This document shows positions 8,508 through 17,754 of a stretch of DNA of 64,000 nucleotides, in pieces (position 1 is the first letter of the stretch; the number at the start of each line of letters is the position of its first letter). The notes below the pieces were generated by a model. It saw only the letters and a list, made by a program, of their open reading frames with translations, did no database searches and was not told the DNA's origin. Origin of the DNA: an uncultured SAR86 cluster bacterium. Lineage in GTDB: Bacteria > Pseudomonadota > Gammaproteobacteria > Magnimaribacterales > D2472. The position numbers and the translations under genes were made by a program. The stretch is from assembly GCA_902599315.1 (NCBI GenBank), contig CACKEY010000002.1:134299-198298 (forward strand), read 5' to 3'.

Positions 8508-8691
8508 GATATTTCATAGGGGGAAACTTAATAAAAAGTGAAGTTATTTTATTACAATAAATAATAAACAAAAACAGTCAAAGGCATTTAATTATATTTT
8601 TTTACAACCGTGCCTTAAAATATTTGCCTTAGGGTCCTCTGAAAGCTTTCTGGAGAGTTTTTTCTTAAATCTAAATGGTCAAGGATACCTT
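8508..8691. other. Gap between glpK and serA with a terminator-like hairpin on the plus strand
   Basis: On the plus strand CTCT (8637-8640) and AGAG (8654-8657) flank GAAAGCTTTC and are followed by six T residues (8658-8663). This looks like a weak intrinsic terminator, but no coding gene lies on the plus strand before it. On the minus strand TTGACT (8581-8576) with TATTGTAAT downstream may be a serA promoter. Neither is certain. Confidence 0.3.
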
Positions 8692-10152
8692 TTAATTGTA
8701 TGCCGCCATGAGGATGCTGAGAAACTTTCTCCACTTTGTTAAATCCTCAGGATCAAAAATTCCCTCTCGAGGCTTAAATATCACAGAACTGCTCTCGCCT
8801 CCATGCAGCTCATTGATAGAAAAATAATTTGCTCCTAATCCTGCAGTGATTGCTGCCCCTATTGCAGTTGATTCTAGGCTAGAAGGTACATTTACTTCTT
8901 GACAAAGATAATCTGAAAGCAGCTGACAAAACGTCTTATTTGAAGCCATTCCACCGTCAATGGATAAGTTTTTAATTTCAATGCCGTCTTCTGAAAGCGC
9001 GTCTTTAATATCAATTACCTGATAAATAAGGGCTTTAAAAGCCGCAGTAGTAATGTCTTTTTGTGATGTATCCCTGGTTATTCCATAGAGTGCGGCTCTG
9101 ATCTCAGAATTCCAGTGTGGAGCTCCAATTCCTGTAAAGCCTGGAATGAAATAAATATCTTTTGAGTTCCCTGTTGTGCTTAAAAAATCAATACTTTTTG
9201 GTGAATCAGGAAAAAATTTCATTTCATCTCTTAACCATTGGATAATGGTCCCGGCTGAGAAAATGCTTCCCTCTAAAGCAAAGGGGGTCTTATTAGAAAT
9301 GCCATATCCTAATGTATTCAGTAAACCCGAGGTTGATGGGATAGATTGATCGCCGGTGTTAACCATTAAAAAACAGCCGGTTCCAAAAGTTGCTTTCATT
9401 TGGCCTGGCTCAAAACATCTTTGTCCAACCAAAGCACTTTGTTGGTCTCCAATAACACCTGTAATCTTTATTGTTCTATTCTGTCTAGTGATGTCTCCAA
9501 AAACAGCGTCAGATGCATGAATTTCTGGAAGAATTGATGGCGGAATATTAAAAATATCGAGTAGTTCTTGATCCCAAGCTTTTGAATGAATATTAAATAA
9601 ATTAGTTCTAGATGCATTTGTTACATCGGTTTTGTATATTACTCCCTCAGACAATTGCCATAACAAATAGGTATCAACTGTTCCAAATCTTAGCTCACCA
9701 TTTGCAGCCTTCTTTCTTGCCCCATCAACGTTATCTAAAATCCAAGAAATTTTTGTTGCTGAAAAATATGGATCAAGCAAGAGACCTGTTTTATTTTTTA
9801 TTATTTCCTCATATCCGTCTTTTTTTAATCTCATGCAATCTTCTGCAGTTCTTCGATCCTGCCAGACGATTGCGTTATAAATAGGTTTTCCAGTGGATGC
9901 TTCCCAAACTAAAGTTGTTTCTCTTTGATTGGTAATTCCGAGGGCGATAATATCGTCACAAGCTTCAAGTACTGGTTCAAGAGTATTATGAACTGAAGCC
10001 ATTAGTTCGCCAGGCTCGATTTCAACCCAACCATCTTTTGGGTACTTTAATAAATACTCCTTTTGCTCAGAATGCATTACGTTTAAATCGCGATCAAAAG
10101 CGACCGTTCTGGTGCTTGTTGTTCCTTGATCAATTGCAACTAATAACGACAT
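8692..10152 (-). CDS. glpK: Glycerol kinase
   Basis: GlpK phosphorylates glycerol to glycerol-3-phosphate in the cytoplasm. The FGGY-kinase pattern is complete over 486 residues: ATP-binding DQGTTSTRTVAFD at the N-terminus, NQRETTLVWEASTGKPIYNAIVWQDRRT (glycerol contacts), GVIGDQQSALVGQ with the catalytic Asp, TFGTGCFLMVNTG, and the C-terminal SIDGGMASNKTFCQLLSDYL and ESTAIGAAITAGLG. No glpF or glpD is next to it. It starts at the ATG at 10152 and shares its upstream region with nrdA. Confidence 0.96.
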   Translation of the reverse strand: MSLLVAIDQGTTSTRTVAFDRDLNVMHSEQKEYLLKYPKDGWVEIEPGELMASVHNTLEPVLEACDDIIALGITNQRETTLVWEASTGKPIYNAIVWQDRRTAEDCMRLKKDGYEEIIKNKTGLLLDPYFSATKISWILDNVDGARKKAANGELRFGTVDTYLLWQLSEGVIYKTDVTNASRTNLFNIHSKAWDQELLDIFNIPPSILPEIHASDAVFGDITRQNRTIKITGVIGDQQSALVGQRCFEPGQMKATFGTGCFLMVNTGDQSIPSTSGLLNTLGYGISNKTPFALEGSIFSAGTIIQWLRDEMKFFPDSPKSIDFLSTTGNSKDIYFIPGFTGIGAPHWNSEIRAALYGITRDTSQKDITTAAFKALIYQVIDIKDALSEDGIEIKNLSIDGGMASNKTFCQLLSDYLCQEVNVPSSLESTAIGAAITAGLGANYFSINELHGGESSSVIFKPREGIFDPEDLTKWRKFLSILMAAYN

Positions 10153-10173
10153 ATTGACTCCCTTATTACAAAT

Positions 10174-10292
10174 TTATCCACAATTTACTAACTTTTTCCT
10201 AACAATTAATAAACACCATTTATACAGTATATTGTGTAAAAATTAAAAGAATTCACAATATATTGTGTTTTTTACTTGATTATTTATTCACA
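10174..10292. promoter_or_regulatory. nrdAB control region: two NrdR boxes and two DnaA boxes
   Basis: Two 16-bp sites match the NrdR box ACACwATATATwGTGT: ATACAGTATATTGTGT at 10222-10237 (14/16) and TCACAATATATTGTGT at 10253-10268 (15/16). They are 31 bp apart start to start, three helical turns, as expected for cooperative NrdR binding. DnaA boxes TTATCCACA (10174-10182) and TTATTCACA (10284-10292) lie on each side. NrdR represses ribonucleotide reductase genes when dATP is high, and DnaA boxes also occur upstream of E. coli nrdAB. Confidence 0.85.
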
Positions 10293-10405
10293 ATGTAAGA
10301 ACATTGTCTTTGGTTAAAAAATATATCAAAAAAAGACATTTTAACCCCACCCATTGATAAATCTTGGAAAGATTTACCAACGAAAGAAAATTTAGAGGAA
10401 ATAAA

Positions 10406-13300
10406 ATGACAATACAAGAGTTAAATAAAACTCAAGAGGTTGCTGTCCAAGGAGCTGCGGGGGCGCTGGCATCAGATGAAATAAACATAACGGCTCCAGG
10501 AAAGATGAGAGTAATAAAAAGAAATGGAAAGGTGGTTCCATTTGAAGAAGACAAAATTAAAGTTGCTGTCACCAAAGCCTTCCTCGCAAACGAGTCGGGT
10601 AACGCAGCTGCAAGCGAAAGAATTCACATAAAGGTAGAAGAAATTTCGGCAGATGTTGAAGAAGTTTTTAAAAGGAGAATGCCATCAGGTGGGACTCTTC
10701 ATATTGAAGAGATACAAGATCAAGTAGAACTTCAGCTTATGCGCAATGAGGAATATGTAGTTGCAAGAAAATATATTCTTTACAGGGAGGAAAGAGCTAC
10801 AGAAAGAACAAAAGAAGCCCCTCAAGAAACAACTATCAATGCTCCTGAAATATCAGTTACAAAAAGAGATGGAACTCTAGTTCCTCTAGACATCAATAGA
10901 CTAGCAGCTGTTGTAAATCATGCATGCGATGGATTGGAGGATGTTAGTGCAGACTTGATTCTTGAAGAGTCCATAAAGAATCTCTATGACGGAGTTTCTG
11001 TCAGTGACATGAAGTCGTCTCTTGTCATGTCAGCGAGGACGAAAGTTGAACAAGAGCCAAATTATAGTTTTGTTACAGCTAGAATCCTTCTAGATGAGTT
11101 AAGAAGTGAAGCGTTAACATTTTTAAATATAGCAGAAGAAAGCTCACACCCAGAAATGGAGAAATATTATCCAAAAGCATTCCAAGCCTATATAGATAAA
11201 GGCATTGAGCTTCAAATGCTTGATCCTAAACTCAAAGAATTTGATCTTAAGAAACTTGGTAAAGCCATTGATCATGATAGAGATTATCAATTCACCTATT
11301 TAGGCCTGCAAACTCTTTATGACAGATACTTTATTCACTACCAAGATACAAGATATGAACTACCGCAAATCTTCTTTATGCGAGTTGCTATGGGTCTTTC
11401 AATGGAGGAAGATAAAAAAGAAGAACGGGCTATTGAGTTCTATAGATTACTGTCAAGCTTTGACTATATGAGCTCAACTCCTACTCTATTTAATTCCGGT
11501 ACATTGCGTCCTCAATTGTCATCATGCTATTTGACAACCATTCCAGATGATCTAGATGGAATTTTTGGTGCCATGAAAGATAACGCTTTACTTTCCAAGT
11601 GGGCAGGAGGACTTGGAAATGATTGGTCGCCAGTAAGAGCATTGGGTTCTTACATCAAAGGGACGAATGGAAAAAGTCAGGGTGTAGTTCCTTTCTTAAA
11701 AGTTGCAAATGATACGGCCGTTGCTGTCAATCAAGGCGGTAAGAGAAAAGGAGCAATGTGCGCTTATCTTGAGACATGGCATTTAGATATTGAAGAGTTT
11801 CTAGATCTTAGAAAAAATACCGGTGACGATAGAAGAAGAACCCATGACATGAATACTGCAAACTGGGTCCCTGATCTATTTATGAAAAGGGTTGAATCCG
11901 ATGCTAGCTGGACTTTATTTTCTCCAGGCGAAACGCCTGATCTGCATGATCTTACTGGTCTTGCGTTTGAAAAAAAATATGAAGAATATGAGGCTTTGGC
12001 AGCCGAGGGGAAAATGGATCAACATAAAACAATTCCTGCAAAAGACCTATGGAGAAAAATGCTAACTATGCTGTTTGAAACCGGTCACCCTTGGATTACT
12101 TTCAAAGACTCATGTAATTTGCGTTCTCCCCAGCAGCACATTGGAGTGATCCATTCATCGAATCTGTGTACTGAAATAACTCTTAACACAAGCAATGATG
12201 AGATAGCAGTATGCAATCTAGGCTCAGTCAATCTTCCACAACATATGAAAGACGGCGCACTAGATCAAGAAAAAGTAAAACAAACTGTTACAACCGCTTT
12301 AAGGATGCTTGATAACGTAATTGATATTAATTATTACTCTGTAGATACAGCAAAGAATTCAAACTTAAAACATCGTCCAGTTGGAATGGGTCTTATGGGA
12401 TTCCAAGACGCGTTGTACATGCAAGACGCTCCTTATTGCTCTGATGCTGCCATTGAATTTGCAGACCGAAGCATGGAAGTAATAAGCTACTATGCAATTC
12501 ATGCATCTAGTGAGCTAGCAAAGGAAAGGGGTACATACCCCACTTATGAGGGCTCTCTCTGGAGTCAAGGAATATTTCCAAAGGACTCAATCGATATCTT
12601 AGAAAAAAATAGGGGCAGCGAATATATAAAAGTTGATAGATCTGAAACCCTAGACTGGGATAAGTTAAAAGCAAAAGTAAAAAAAGATGGCATGAGAAAT
12701 TCCAATGTCATGGCTATAGCACCTACTGCAACAATTTCTAATATCACAGGAGTGACTCAGTCTATTGAGCCAACTTACCAAAATTTATATGTGAAATCGA
12801 ATTTGTCAGGCGAGTTCACAATTGTTAATCCTCATCTAGTGAAGAAATTAAAGGCATTGAACTTGTGGGATGACGTCATGATTAATGACCTTAAATACTT
12901 TGAGGGTAGTTTAAGCGAAATATCTAGAATTCCTGATGATATTAAAAAACTTTTTTCAACAGCATTTGAAGTGGAGCCGAAATACATTGTTGAGTCAGCG
13001 AGCAGAAGACAGAAATGGATTGACCAGGCGCAATCACTAAATCTATATATTGGAAATGCTAACGGAAAAAAACTTGATCTGACTTATAGAATGGCTTGGT
13101 ATTCAGGATTAAAAACTACCTATTACTTAAGATCTATAGCTGCGACAACAACTGAAAAATCTACTATTAACCAAGGCAGCTTAAACGCTGTAAGCGCTCA
13201 GGCTGAGACGGCACCAGAAGCTCACCACGAACTTGGTACACCAGCGCCAGTACCAGAAGCATGTTCGTTGGATGACCCTGACTGTGAAGCTTGTCAATAA
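10406..13300 (+). CDS. nrdA: Ribonucleoside-diphosphate reductase, alpha subunit (class Ia)
   Basis: NrdA reduces ribonucleotides to deoxyribonucleotides with NrdB. Two ATP-cone domains stand in tandem at the N-terminus (RVIKRNGKVVPFEEDKI and SVTKRDGTLVPLDINRL), the arrangement known from Pseudomonas; dATP inhibition is therefore likely. The barrel shows LSSCYL (redox Cys), NLCTEI (Asn, Cys and Glu of the active site), the radical-transfer tyrosine pair in TTYYLRS, and the C-terminal cysteine pair in PDCEACQ. The ATG at 10406 has GAGG seven bases upstream and is preferred over an upstream TTG at 10364. nrdB follows after 21 nt. Confidence 0.97.
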   Translation: MTIQELNKTQEVAVQGAAGALASDEINITAPGKMRVIKRNGKVVPFEEDKIKVAVTKAFLANESGNAAASERIHIKVEEISADVEEVFKRRMPSGGTLHIEEIQDQVELQLMRNEEYVVARKYILYREERATERTKEAPQETTINAPEISVTKRDGTLVPLDINRLAAVVNHACDGLEDVSADLILEESIKNLYDGVSVSDMKSSLVMSARTKVEQEPNYSFVTARILLDELRSEALTFLNIAEESSHPEMEKYYPKAFQAYIDKGIELQMLDPKLKEFDLKKLGKAIDHDRDYQFTYLGLQTLYDRYFIHYQDTRYELPQIFFMRVAMGLSMEEDKKEERAIEFYRLLSSFDYMSSTPTLFNSGTLRPQLSSCYLTTIPDDLDGIFGAMKDNALLSKWAGGLGNDWSPVRALGSYIKGTNGKSQGVVPFLKVANDTAVAVNQGGKRKGAMCAYLETWHLDIEEFLDLRKNTGDDRRRTHDMNTANWVPDLFMKRVESDASWTLFSPGETPDLHDLTGLAFEKKYEEYEALAAEGKMDQHKTIPAKDLWRKMLTMLFETGHPWITFKDSCNLRSPQQHIGVIHSSNLCTEITLNTSNDEIAVCNLGSVNLPQHMKDGALDQEKVKQTVTTALRMLDNVIDINYYSVDTAKNSNLKHRPVGMGLMGFQDALYMQDAPYCSDAAIEFADRSMEVISYYAIHASSELAKERGTYPTYEGSLWSQGIFPKDSIDILEKNRGSEYIKVDRSETLDWDKLKAKVKKDGMRNSNVMAIAPTATISNITGVTQSIEPTYQNLYVKSNLSGEFTIVNPHLVKKLKALNLWDDVMINDLKYFEGSLSEISRIPDDIKKLFSTAFEVEPKYIVESASRRQKWIDQAQSLNLYIGNANGKKLDLTYRMAWYSGLKTTYYLRSIAATTTEKSTINQGSLNAVSAQAETAPEAHHELGTPAPVPEACSLDDPDCEACQ

Positions 13301-13321
13301 TCAATTAGAAAGGAGAAGAAA

Positions 13322-14575
13322 ATGTTAAATTGGGATGAATATAATAACGAAGAAGCTCAAGTAGCCCCAGCAATTAAAAATACTGCTCCAAAGGCAGTAA
13401 GTGTAGCGCCAGAGATGGCGAAAGAAGCGCCCACGCAAAAAGCTGCTGAACCAGTATCTATTGAAGAAGGCTCTCGAGCCGAAATTGCAAGAAAAGCTAT
13501 AGAAAACTTTGATGAATCAGAAGGAATCAAAGAACTCGATGAAATGCAAGGCACAGCTGGAAGAGTTCAGGTGGACGATAAAGCTATGATTAATTGCAAG
13601 GCTGATTTGAATCAGTTAGTCCCATTTAAATATGATTGGGCATGGCAAAAATACCTCGATGGTAGCGCTAATCACTGGATGCCTCAAGAAGTAAATATGA
13701 CAGCAGATATTGCTCTTTGGAAATCTGAAGATGGTTTAACTGAGGATGAAAGAACTATTGTAAAAAGAAATCTTGGGTTCTTTTCAACTGCAGACTCTTT
13801 GGTTGCAAATAACTTGGTGCTTGCTCTCTACAGACTGGTCACCAATCCTGAGTGCAGGCAGTATATTCTCAGACAAAGTCTTGAAGAAGCAATACATACA
13901 CATGCCTATCAATACTGTATTGAATCTTTAGGTATGGATGAAGGTGAAATATTCAATATGTATAGAGAAATACCAAGTGTTGCAAAAAAAGCAGCATGGG
14001 GTTTGAAATATACACAACAAATCTCAGATCCAACCTTCCAAACAGGAACAGAAGAAACAGATAAGCAGTTACTGAGAAATCTGATTGCCTTCTACTGTGT
14101 GCTAGAAGGAATTTTCTTCTATTGTGGATTTACTCAAATCTTATCAATGGGCAGACGAAATAAAATGACTGGTACAGCCGAACAATTCCAATACATTCTA
14201 AGAGATGAGTCTATGCATGTTAACTTTGGAATTGATGTTATTAATCAAATAAAAATTGAAAATCCTCATTTGTGGGACGAGCAGATGAAAAGCGAAGCGG
14301 CTCAAATGATTCTTGAGGGCACGGAGCTTGAAATCATGTATGCAAGAGATACTATGCCAAGAGGCGTGCTTGGAATGAATGCTTCTATGATGGAAGAATA
14401 TCTTCAATTCATTGCCAACAGAAGACTGACACAAATTGGCCTTGAAGAAGAGTTTAAAGGAGCTACTAATCCATTTCCTTGGATGTCGGAAATCATGGAT
14501 CTCAGAAAAGAAAAGAATTTCTTTGAAACTAGGGTTATAGAATATCAAACTGGTGGGGCTCTTAACTGGGAATAA
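13322..14575 (+). CDS. nrdB: Ribonucleoside-diphosphate reductase, beta subunit (class Ia)
   Basis: NrdB holds the diiron-tyrosyl radical cofactor that starts catalysis in NrdA. Metal ligands are in place: Asp158, Glu189 and His192 (SLEEAIH), Glu262 (LEGIFFY), Glu296 and His299 (RDESMH), with the radical Tyr196 in EAIHTHAY, so this is a tyrosyl-radical enzyme. At 417 residues it is about 40 longer than E. coli NrdB; the extra part is a low-complexity Ala/Pro/Lys/Glu stretch at residues 8-80. A strong AAAGGAG precedes the ATG. No nrdI, nrdH or ferredoxin gene is adjacent. Confidence 0.96.
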   Translation: MLNWDEYNNEEAQVAPAIKNTAPKAVSVAPEMAKEAPTQKAAEPVSIEEGSRAEIARKAIENFDESEGIKELDEMQGTAGRVQVDDKAMINCKADLNQLVPFKYDWAWQKYLDGSANHWMPQEVNMTADIALWKSEDGLTEDERTIVKRNLGFFSTADSLVANNLVLALYRLVTNPECRQYILRQSLEEAIHTHAYQYCIESLGMDEGEIFNMYREIPSVAKKAAWGLKYTQQISDPTFQTGTEETDKQLLRNLIAFYCVLEGIFFYCGFTQILSMGRRNKMTGTAEQFQYILRDESMHVNFGIDVINQIKIENPHLWDEQMKSEAAQMILEGTELEIMYARDTMPRGVLGMNASMMEEYLQFIANRRLTQIGLEEEFKGATNPFPWMSEIMDLRKEKNFFETRVIEYQTGGALNWE

Positions 14576-14632
14576 TATAAGAAAATTTAATCTCTAGGCT
14601 ATAATTAAGCATCTATAACTAGGGGTATTCTT

Positions 14633-15961
14633 GTGACTGAAAATATTCAGCCTAACAAAGGCTATCGTAACTTTGTTTTAATATTGCTTACGATTGTCTA
14701 TGGATTTAATTTCATCGATCGCCAAATAGTAGGAATTTTAGCTCCTTTTATTCAAGAGGATCTAAATCTTACAAATACAGAACTGGGTTTGCTGATTGGA
14801 TTAGCATTTGCAATTTTTTATACAACTGTTGCTATCCCAATAGCATGGTTAGCTGATAGATATAACAGAGTTAATATCCTTTCCATAGCGTTAGCTACCT
14901 GGAGTGGCTTTACTGCATTGACTGGCCTAGCTACTAATTTTATCCAAATAGGTCTTGCAAGGATGGGAGTTGGCATTGGGGAGGCTGGTGGCAGCCCTCC
15001 TTCTCACTCAATCATCTCAGACATGTATTCTAAAGAAGAGCGTGCTAGCGCATTGGGTGTCTACTCTATGGGTATTCCGCTAGGTATTATGGCAGCATAT
15101 TTTGTCACTGCCTCTTTAATAGGAGCAACTGATGAAGAAGTAAACTGGAGACAGATTTTTATTTTTCTTGGGATAACAGGCATTCTTCTAGCGGTAGTTG
15201 TAAAACTAACAATCCCCGAACCTATTCGAGGTGCAATGGAATTTGATGAAACAAAACAAATTATCAAACCACCATTCATAGAATCTCTAAAAACTCTTCT
15301 GAAAATACCTGCTTGGTGGGCAATGTGTTTTGGCATCGCTTTCGGATCTTTTGTTTCCTACTCAAAATCAGCTTTTCATACTAAATTTCTAGTCACCTTA
15401 GATCCTAGCTTTGATTTTAAAACGCTTGTAATTATTCTTGGTGTAATAAATGGTATTACTTATGCAGGTGGCGCCTTTTTTGGAGCAAGGCTTGCAGACA
15501 AGTGGGGCAAAAAAGATATTAGGGCGTATGGATGGCTGCCGGCAATATCTATTGCACTTTGTTTGCCAATAGGAATTACAGCTTGGTGGGCCCCATCAGT
15601 AGAAATAAACCTTATTTTTACATCATTATTCTTAGTTTTTATGGGGATTTATCTTGGGCCCTGTTTCGCAATTGCGCAAACTCTTGCGCCCATTCATATG
15701 CGAGCAATGTCTACCGCACTATTCTTTTTTATTTTAAATATGATTGGTTTAGGTCTCGGTCCAACTCTATCTGGTTGGTTGATTGACGTTTTTAAAACTA
15801 ATAGCGGAGAGCTCGATTCGATGAGGTATGCCATGACCGTGGTTTCGTGTGTGTTTATACCATCAATAATTAGTTTTTTAATAGTTGCACGTAAATTACC
15901 TAAAGACTGGAAGATAGCAGAAAAAAACAACCTAAAATTAGCAAAAGTGGATTCATCATGA
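14633..15961 (+). CDS. MFS transporter, spinster-like
   Basis: A 442-residue major-facilitator transporter with about 12 membrane helices. The N-terminal half has the family signature after helix 1, NFIDRQIVGILAPFIQEDLNLTNTELGLL, and the loop 2-3 motif A-like WLADRYNR; GIGEAGGSPPS in helix 5 matches the spinster-type group often annotated as a lipid or organic-acid transporter. Start is GTG at 14633 with AGGGG seven bases upstream. It leads a three-gene operon with 4-nt overlaps to a small membrane protein and a glutathione transferase. The substrate is unknown. Confidence 0.88.
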   Translation: MTENIQPNKGYRNFVLILLTIVYGFNFIDRQIVGILAPFIQEDLNLTNTELGLLIGLAFAIFYTTVAIPIAWLADRYNRVNILSIALATWSGFTALTGLATNFIQIGLARMGVGIGEAGGSPPSHSIISDMYSKEERASALGVYSMGIPLGIMAAYFVTASLIGATDEEVNWRQIFIFLGITGILLAVVVKLTIPEPIRGAMEFDETKQIIKPPFIESLKTLLKIPAWWAMCFGIAFGSFVSYSKSAFHTKFLVTLDPSFDFKTLVIILGVINGITYAGGAFFGARLADKWGKKDIRAYGWLPAISIALCLPIGITAWWAPSVEINLIFTSLFLVFMGIYLGPCFAIAQTLAPIHMRAMSTALFFFILNMIGLGLGPTLSGWLIDVFKTNSGELDSMRYAMTVVSCVFIPSIISFLIVARKLPKDWKIAEKNNLKLAKVDSS

Positions 15962-16212
15962 TTGAGAATTTTTTACAGTATGGTCAGTGGATAATTTTAC
16001 TCCTAAGCATACTAAGCCTCTTGTTAGTAAGTTCTGTTAAACATGAAACGAGGCTAAATGGATATATTTTGACAGGCATAAGCAGATTTGCTGGGGCACT
16101 GGTGTTCATATTTGTTGATTTGCCTGCATTTGTAATTGCTAATTTGATTCAAACGTATATTGCTTTTAAGGGGTATGTAAATAATAAAAAAGCTGGAGAT
16201 ATAAATAAATGA
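15958..16212 (+). CDS. Small membrane protein of unknown function
   Basis: I do not recognise this 84-residue protein. It has two or three hydrophobic segments: about 11-27 (IILLLSILSLLLVSSV) and about 45-72 (FAGALVFIFVDLPAFVIANLIQTYIAF), with a short Lys/Asn-rich tail. The ATGA overlap with the transporter gene upstream and another ATGA overlap with the GST gene downstream show tight translational coupling, so it is real and may assist the transporter or the transferase. Confidence 0.75.
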   Translation: MIENFLQYGQWIILLLSILSLLLVSSVKHETRLNGYILTGISRFAGALVFIFVDLPAFVIANLIQTYIAFKGYVNNKKAGDINK

Positions 16213-16820
16213 AGTTATATAACAATGAAATGGCAAATAGCCCCAGAAAAGTAAGAATGTTTATGGTAGAGAAAAACATATCTGATATTGAGATTATTAA
16301 TATAGATTTAATGTCAGGTGAACATAAAACACCTGAATATAGAGCAATTGCACCAAACTCAAGGATCCCAGCTCTAGAGCTAGATGACGGGACTGTGATT
16401 ATAGAATCAACGGCTATATGCCGATATCTTGAGTCATTGTACCCAGAGCCGAATCTATTTGGAGAAAATGCCATAGAAATTGCTTCAATTGAAATGTGGC
16501 AAGCTCGAATCTATAACGAGTTGATGATACCTTTGGCAATGGCATTCAGACATCTTCACCCTGGTATGTCTGAAATGGAAATACAAAATAAAGAATATGG
16601 AGAAACTCAAAAGACTATCGGGATAAAGTCACTCAAATACTTTGATGCAGCGCTTGCGGAAGCGGAATTTGTTGCGGGCGACAGATTCACTTTTGCAGAT
16701 ATTCAGATGATAACAACCACTGATTTCTTTATTGGTTTGAATCGATTAACTTTAGAAGATTATCCGGAAATAAAAAGGCATTCTAAATTAATGTCTGAAA
16801 GATCAAGTTTCTCAGCCTAA
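16209..16820 (+). CDS. Glutathione S-transferase family protein
   Basis: A 203-residue cytosolic-type GST. The thioredoxin-like N-terminal domain includes the cis-Pro and glutathione gamma-glutamyl site in RIPALELDDGTVIIESTAICRYLE (about 53-76), followed by an all-helical C-terminal domain with FTFADIQMITT, the N-capping box. No catalytic Cys is near the N-terminus; the ANSPRKVR segment suggests a Ser or Asn at that site. Third gene of the transporter operon (ATGA overlap), so a role in conjugating or detoxifying the transported compound is possible. It overlaps the convergent SDR gene by 4 nt. Confidence 0.88.
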   Translation: MKLYNNEMANSPRKVRMFMVEKNISDIEIINIDLMSGEHKTPEYRAIAPNSRIPALELDDGTVIIESTAICRYLESLYPEPNLFGENAIEIASIEMWQARIYNELMIPLAMAFRHLHPGMSEMEIQNKEYGETQKTIGIKSLKYFDAALAEAEFVAGDRFTFADIQMITTTDFFIGLNRLTLEDYPEIKRHSKLMSERSSFSA

Positions 16821-17722
16821 GATTTATCTGCCTGTTCAAGAATTTTAATGGTTTGTTCAGGACCGCTAAATAATTCTCTTGCATCATCCATATCAGAAAC
16901 TGAATCCCAGCCAGCGGCTATATTTTCTGGTGTCATTTCCTCGCCAGTACCCAAAGCTAGGCCCATTGTCTCCAAAATTCTGAACCTTGTAAAAACACCT
17001 GCACCTGCACCAATAATAGCCCCGTTTTCACTTTCGTCACTAGCAAGATAAATCACAGCAGGAGTAACATATTCAGGCATAAACCTCTCTCCGATGCCCT
17101 CAGGAAATAAAGATTCTGTCATTCTTGATAACGCAACTGGAGCTACAGCACTCGAGAAGACATTGTATTTTTGACCTTCTATTTTTAGACAATTCATTAA
17201 GCCAATCATCCCCATTTTTGCTGCCCCATAATTTGCTTGTCCAAAATTGCCGCAAAGGCCTCCAGATGAAGTTGTAAAAATAATTCTACCGAAGTTTTGC
17301 TCTCTCATTATCGGATAAACACCATGCGAAGCATAAAAACTTCCTTGGAAATGAACATCCATAACCTGGTCAAATTCTTCTATAGAAATCTTATGAAAAC
17401 TTTTATCTCTCAAGATTCCAGCATTATTTACAAGAATATCTATCCGACCCCATTTCTCCATGGTCTCCTCAATCATCTTTGAAACTCCAGCTTTATCCGC
17501 AACGCTTGATCCATTCGATATTGCTTCGCCTCCCTCAGCTTTAATCTCCTCAACCACAGCATTTGCTGCATCGCTGGCTCCTCCAGAACCATCAACGGCT
17601 CCACCAAGATCATTAACAACTACCTTTGCTCCTCTTCTAGCAAATTCGAGAGCGTGCTGCTTTCCTAAACCACCACCAGCACCAGTTACGATCGCTACCT
17701 TGTCATCAAATCTAATTGTCAT
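16817..17722 (-). CDS. Short-chain dehydrogenase, (3R)-hydroxyacyl-CoA dehydrogenase-like
   Basis: A 301-residue SDR. It shows the NAD(P) motif TGAGGGLG (14-21), DLGG after strand 2, NNAGILRD and the catalytic set Ser (TTSSGG), Tyr and Lys (YGAAK). The sequence KVVVNDLGGAVDGSGG and the long C-terminal tail match the dehydrogenase part of peroxisomal multifunctional enzyme type 2, which oxidises (3R)-hydroxyacyl-CoA; no hydratase domain is fused here. A fatty-acid or steroid-side-chain role is likely but not shown. It is followed upstream, on the same strand, by a flavoprotein reductase after a 32-nt gap. Confidence 0.88.
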   Translation of the reverse strand: MTIRFDDKVAIVTGAGGGLGKQHALEFARRGAKVVVNDLGGAVDGSGGASDAANAVVEEIKAEGGEAISNGSSVADKAGVSKMIEETMEKWGRIDILVNNAGILRDKSFHKISIEEFDQVMDVHFQGSFYASHGVYPIMREQNFGRIIFTTSSGGLCGNFGQANYGAAKMGMIGLMNCLKIEGQKYNVFSSAVAPVALSRMTESLFPEGIGERFMPEYVTPAVIYLASDESENGAIIGAGAGVFTRFRILETMGLALGTGEEMTPENIAAGWDSVSDMDDARELFSGPEQTIKILEQADKS

Positions 17723-17754
17723 AATTGTCTCCCAATAGGTTTTGTCTATTTTAT

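Noticed and set aside
8508-8691. Glycine or other amino-acid riboswitch before serA
   Set aside because: Some GGAGAG- and CTCT-like pieces are present, but the ordered conserved core of a known riboswitch is not.
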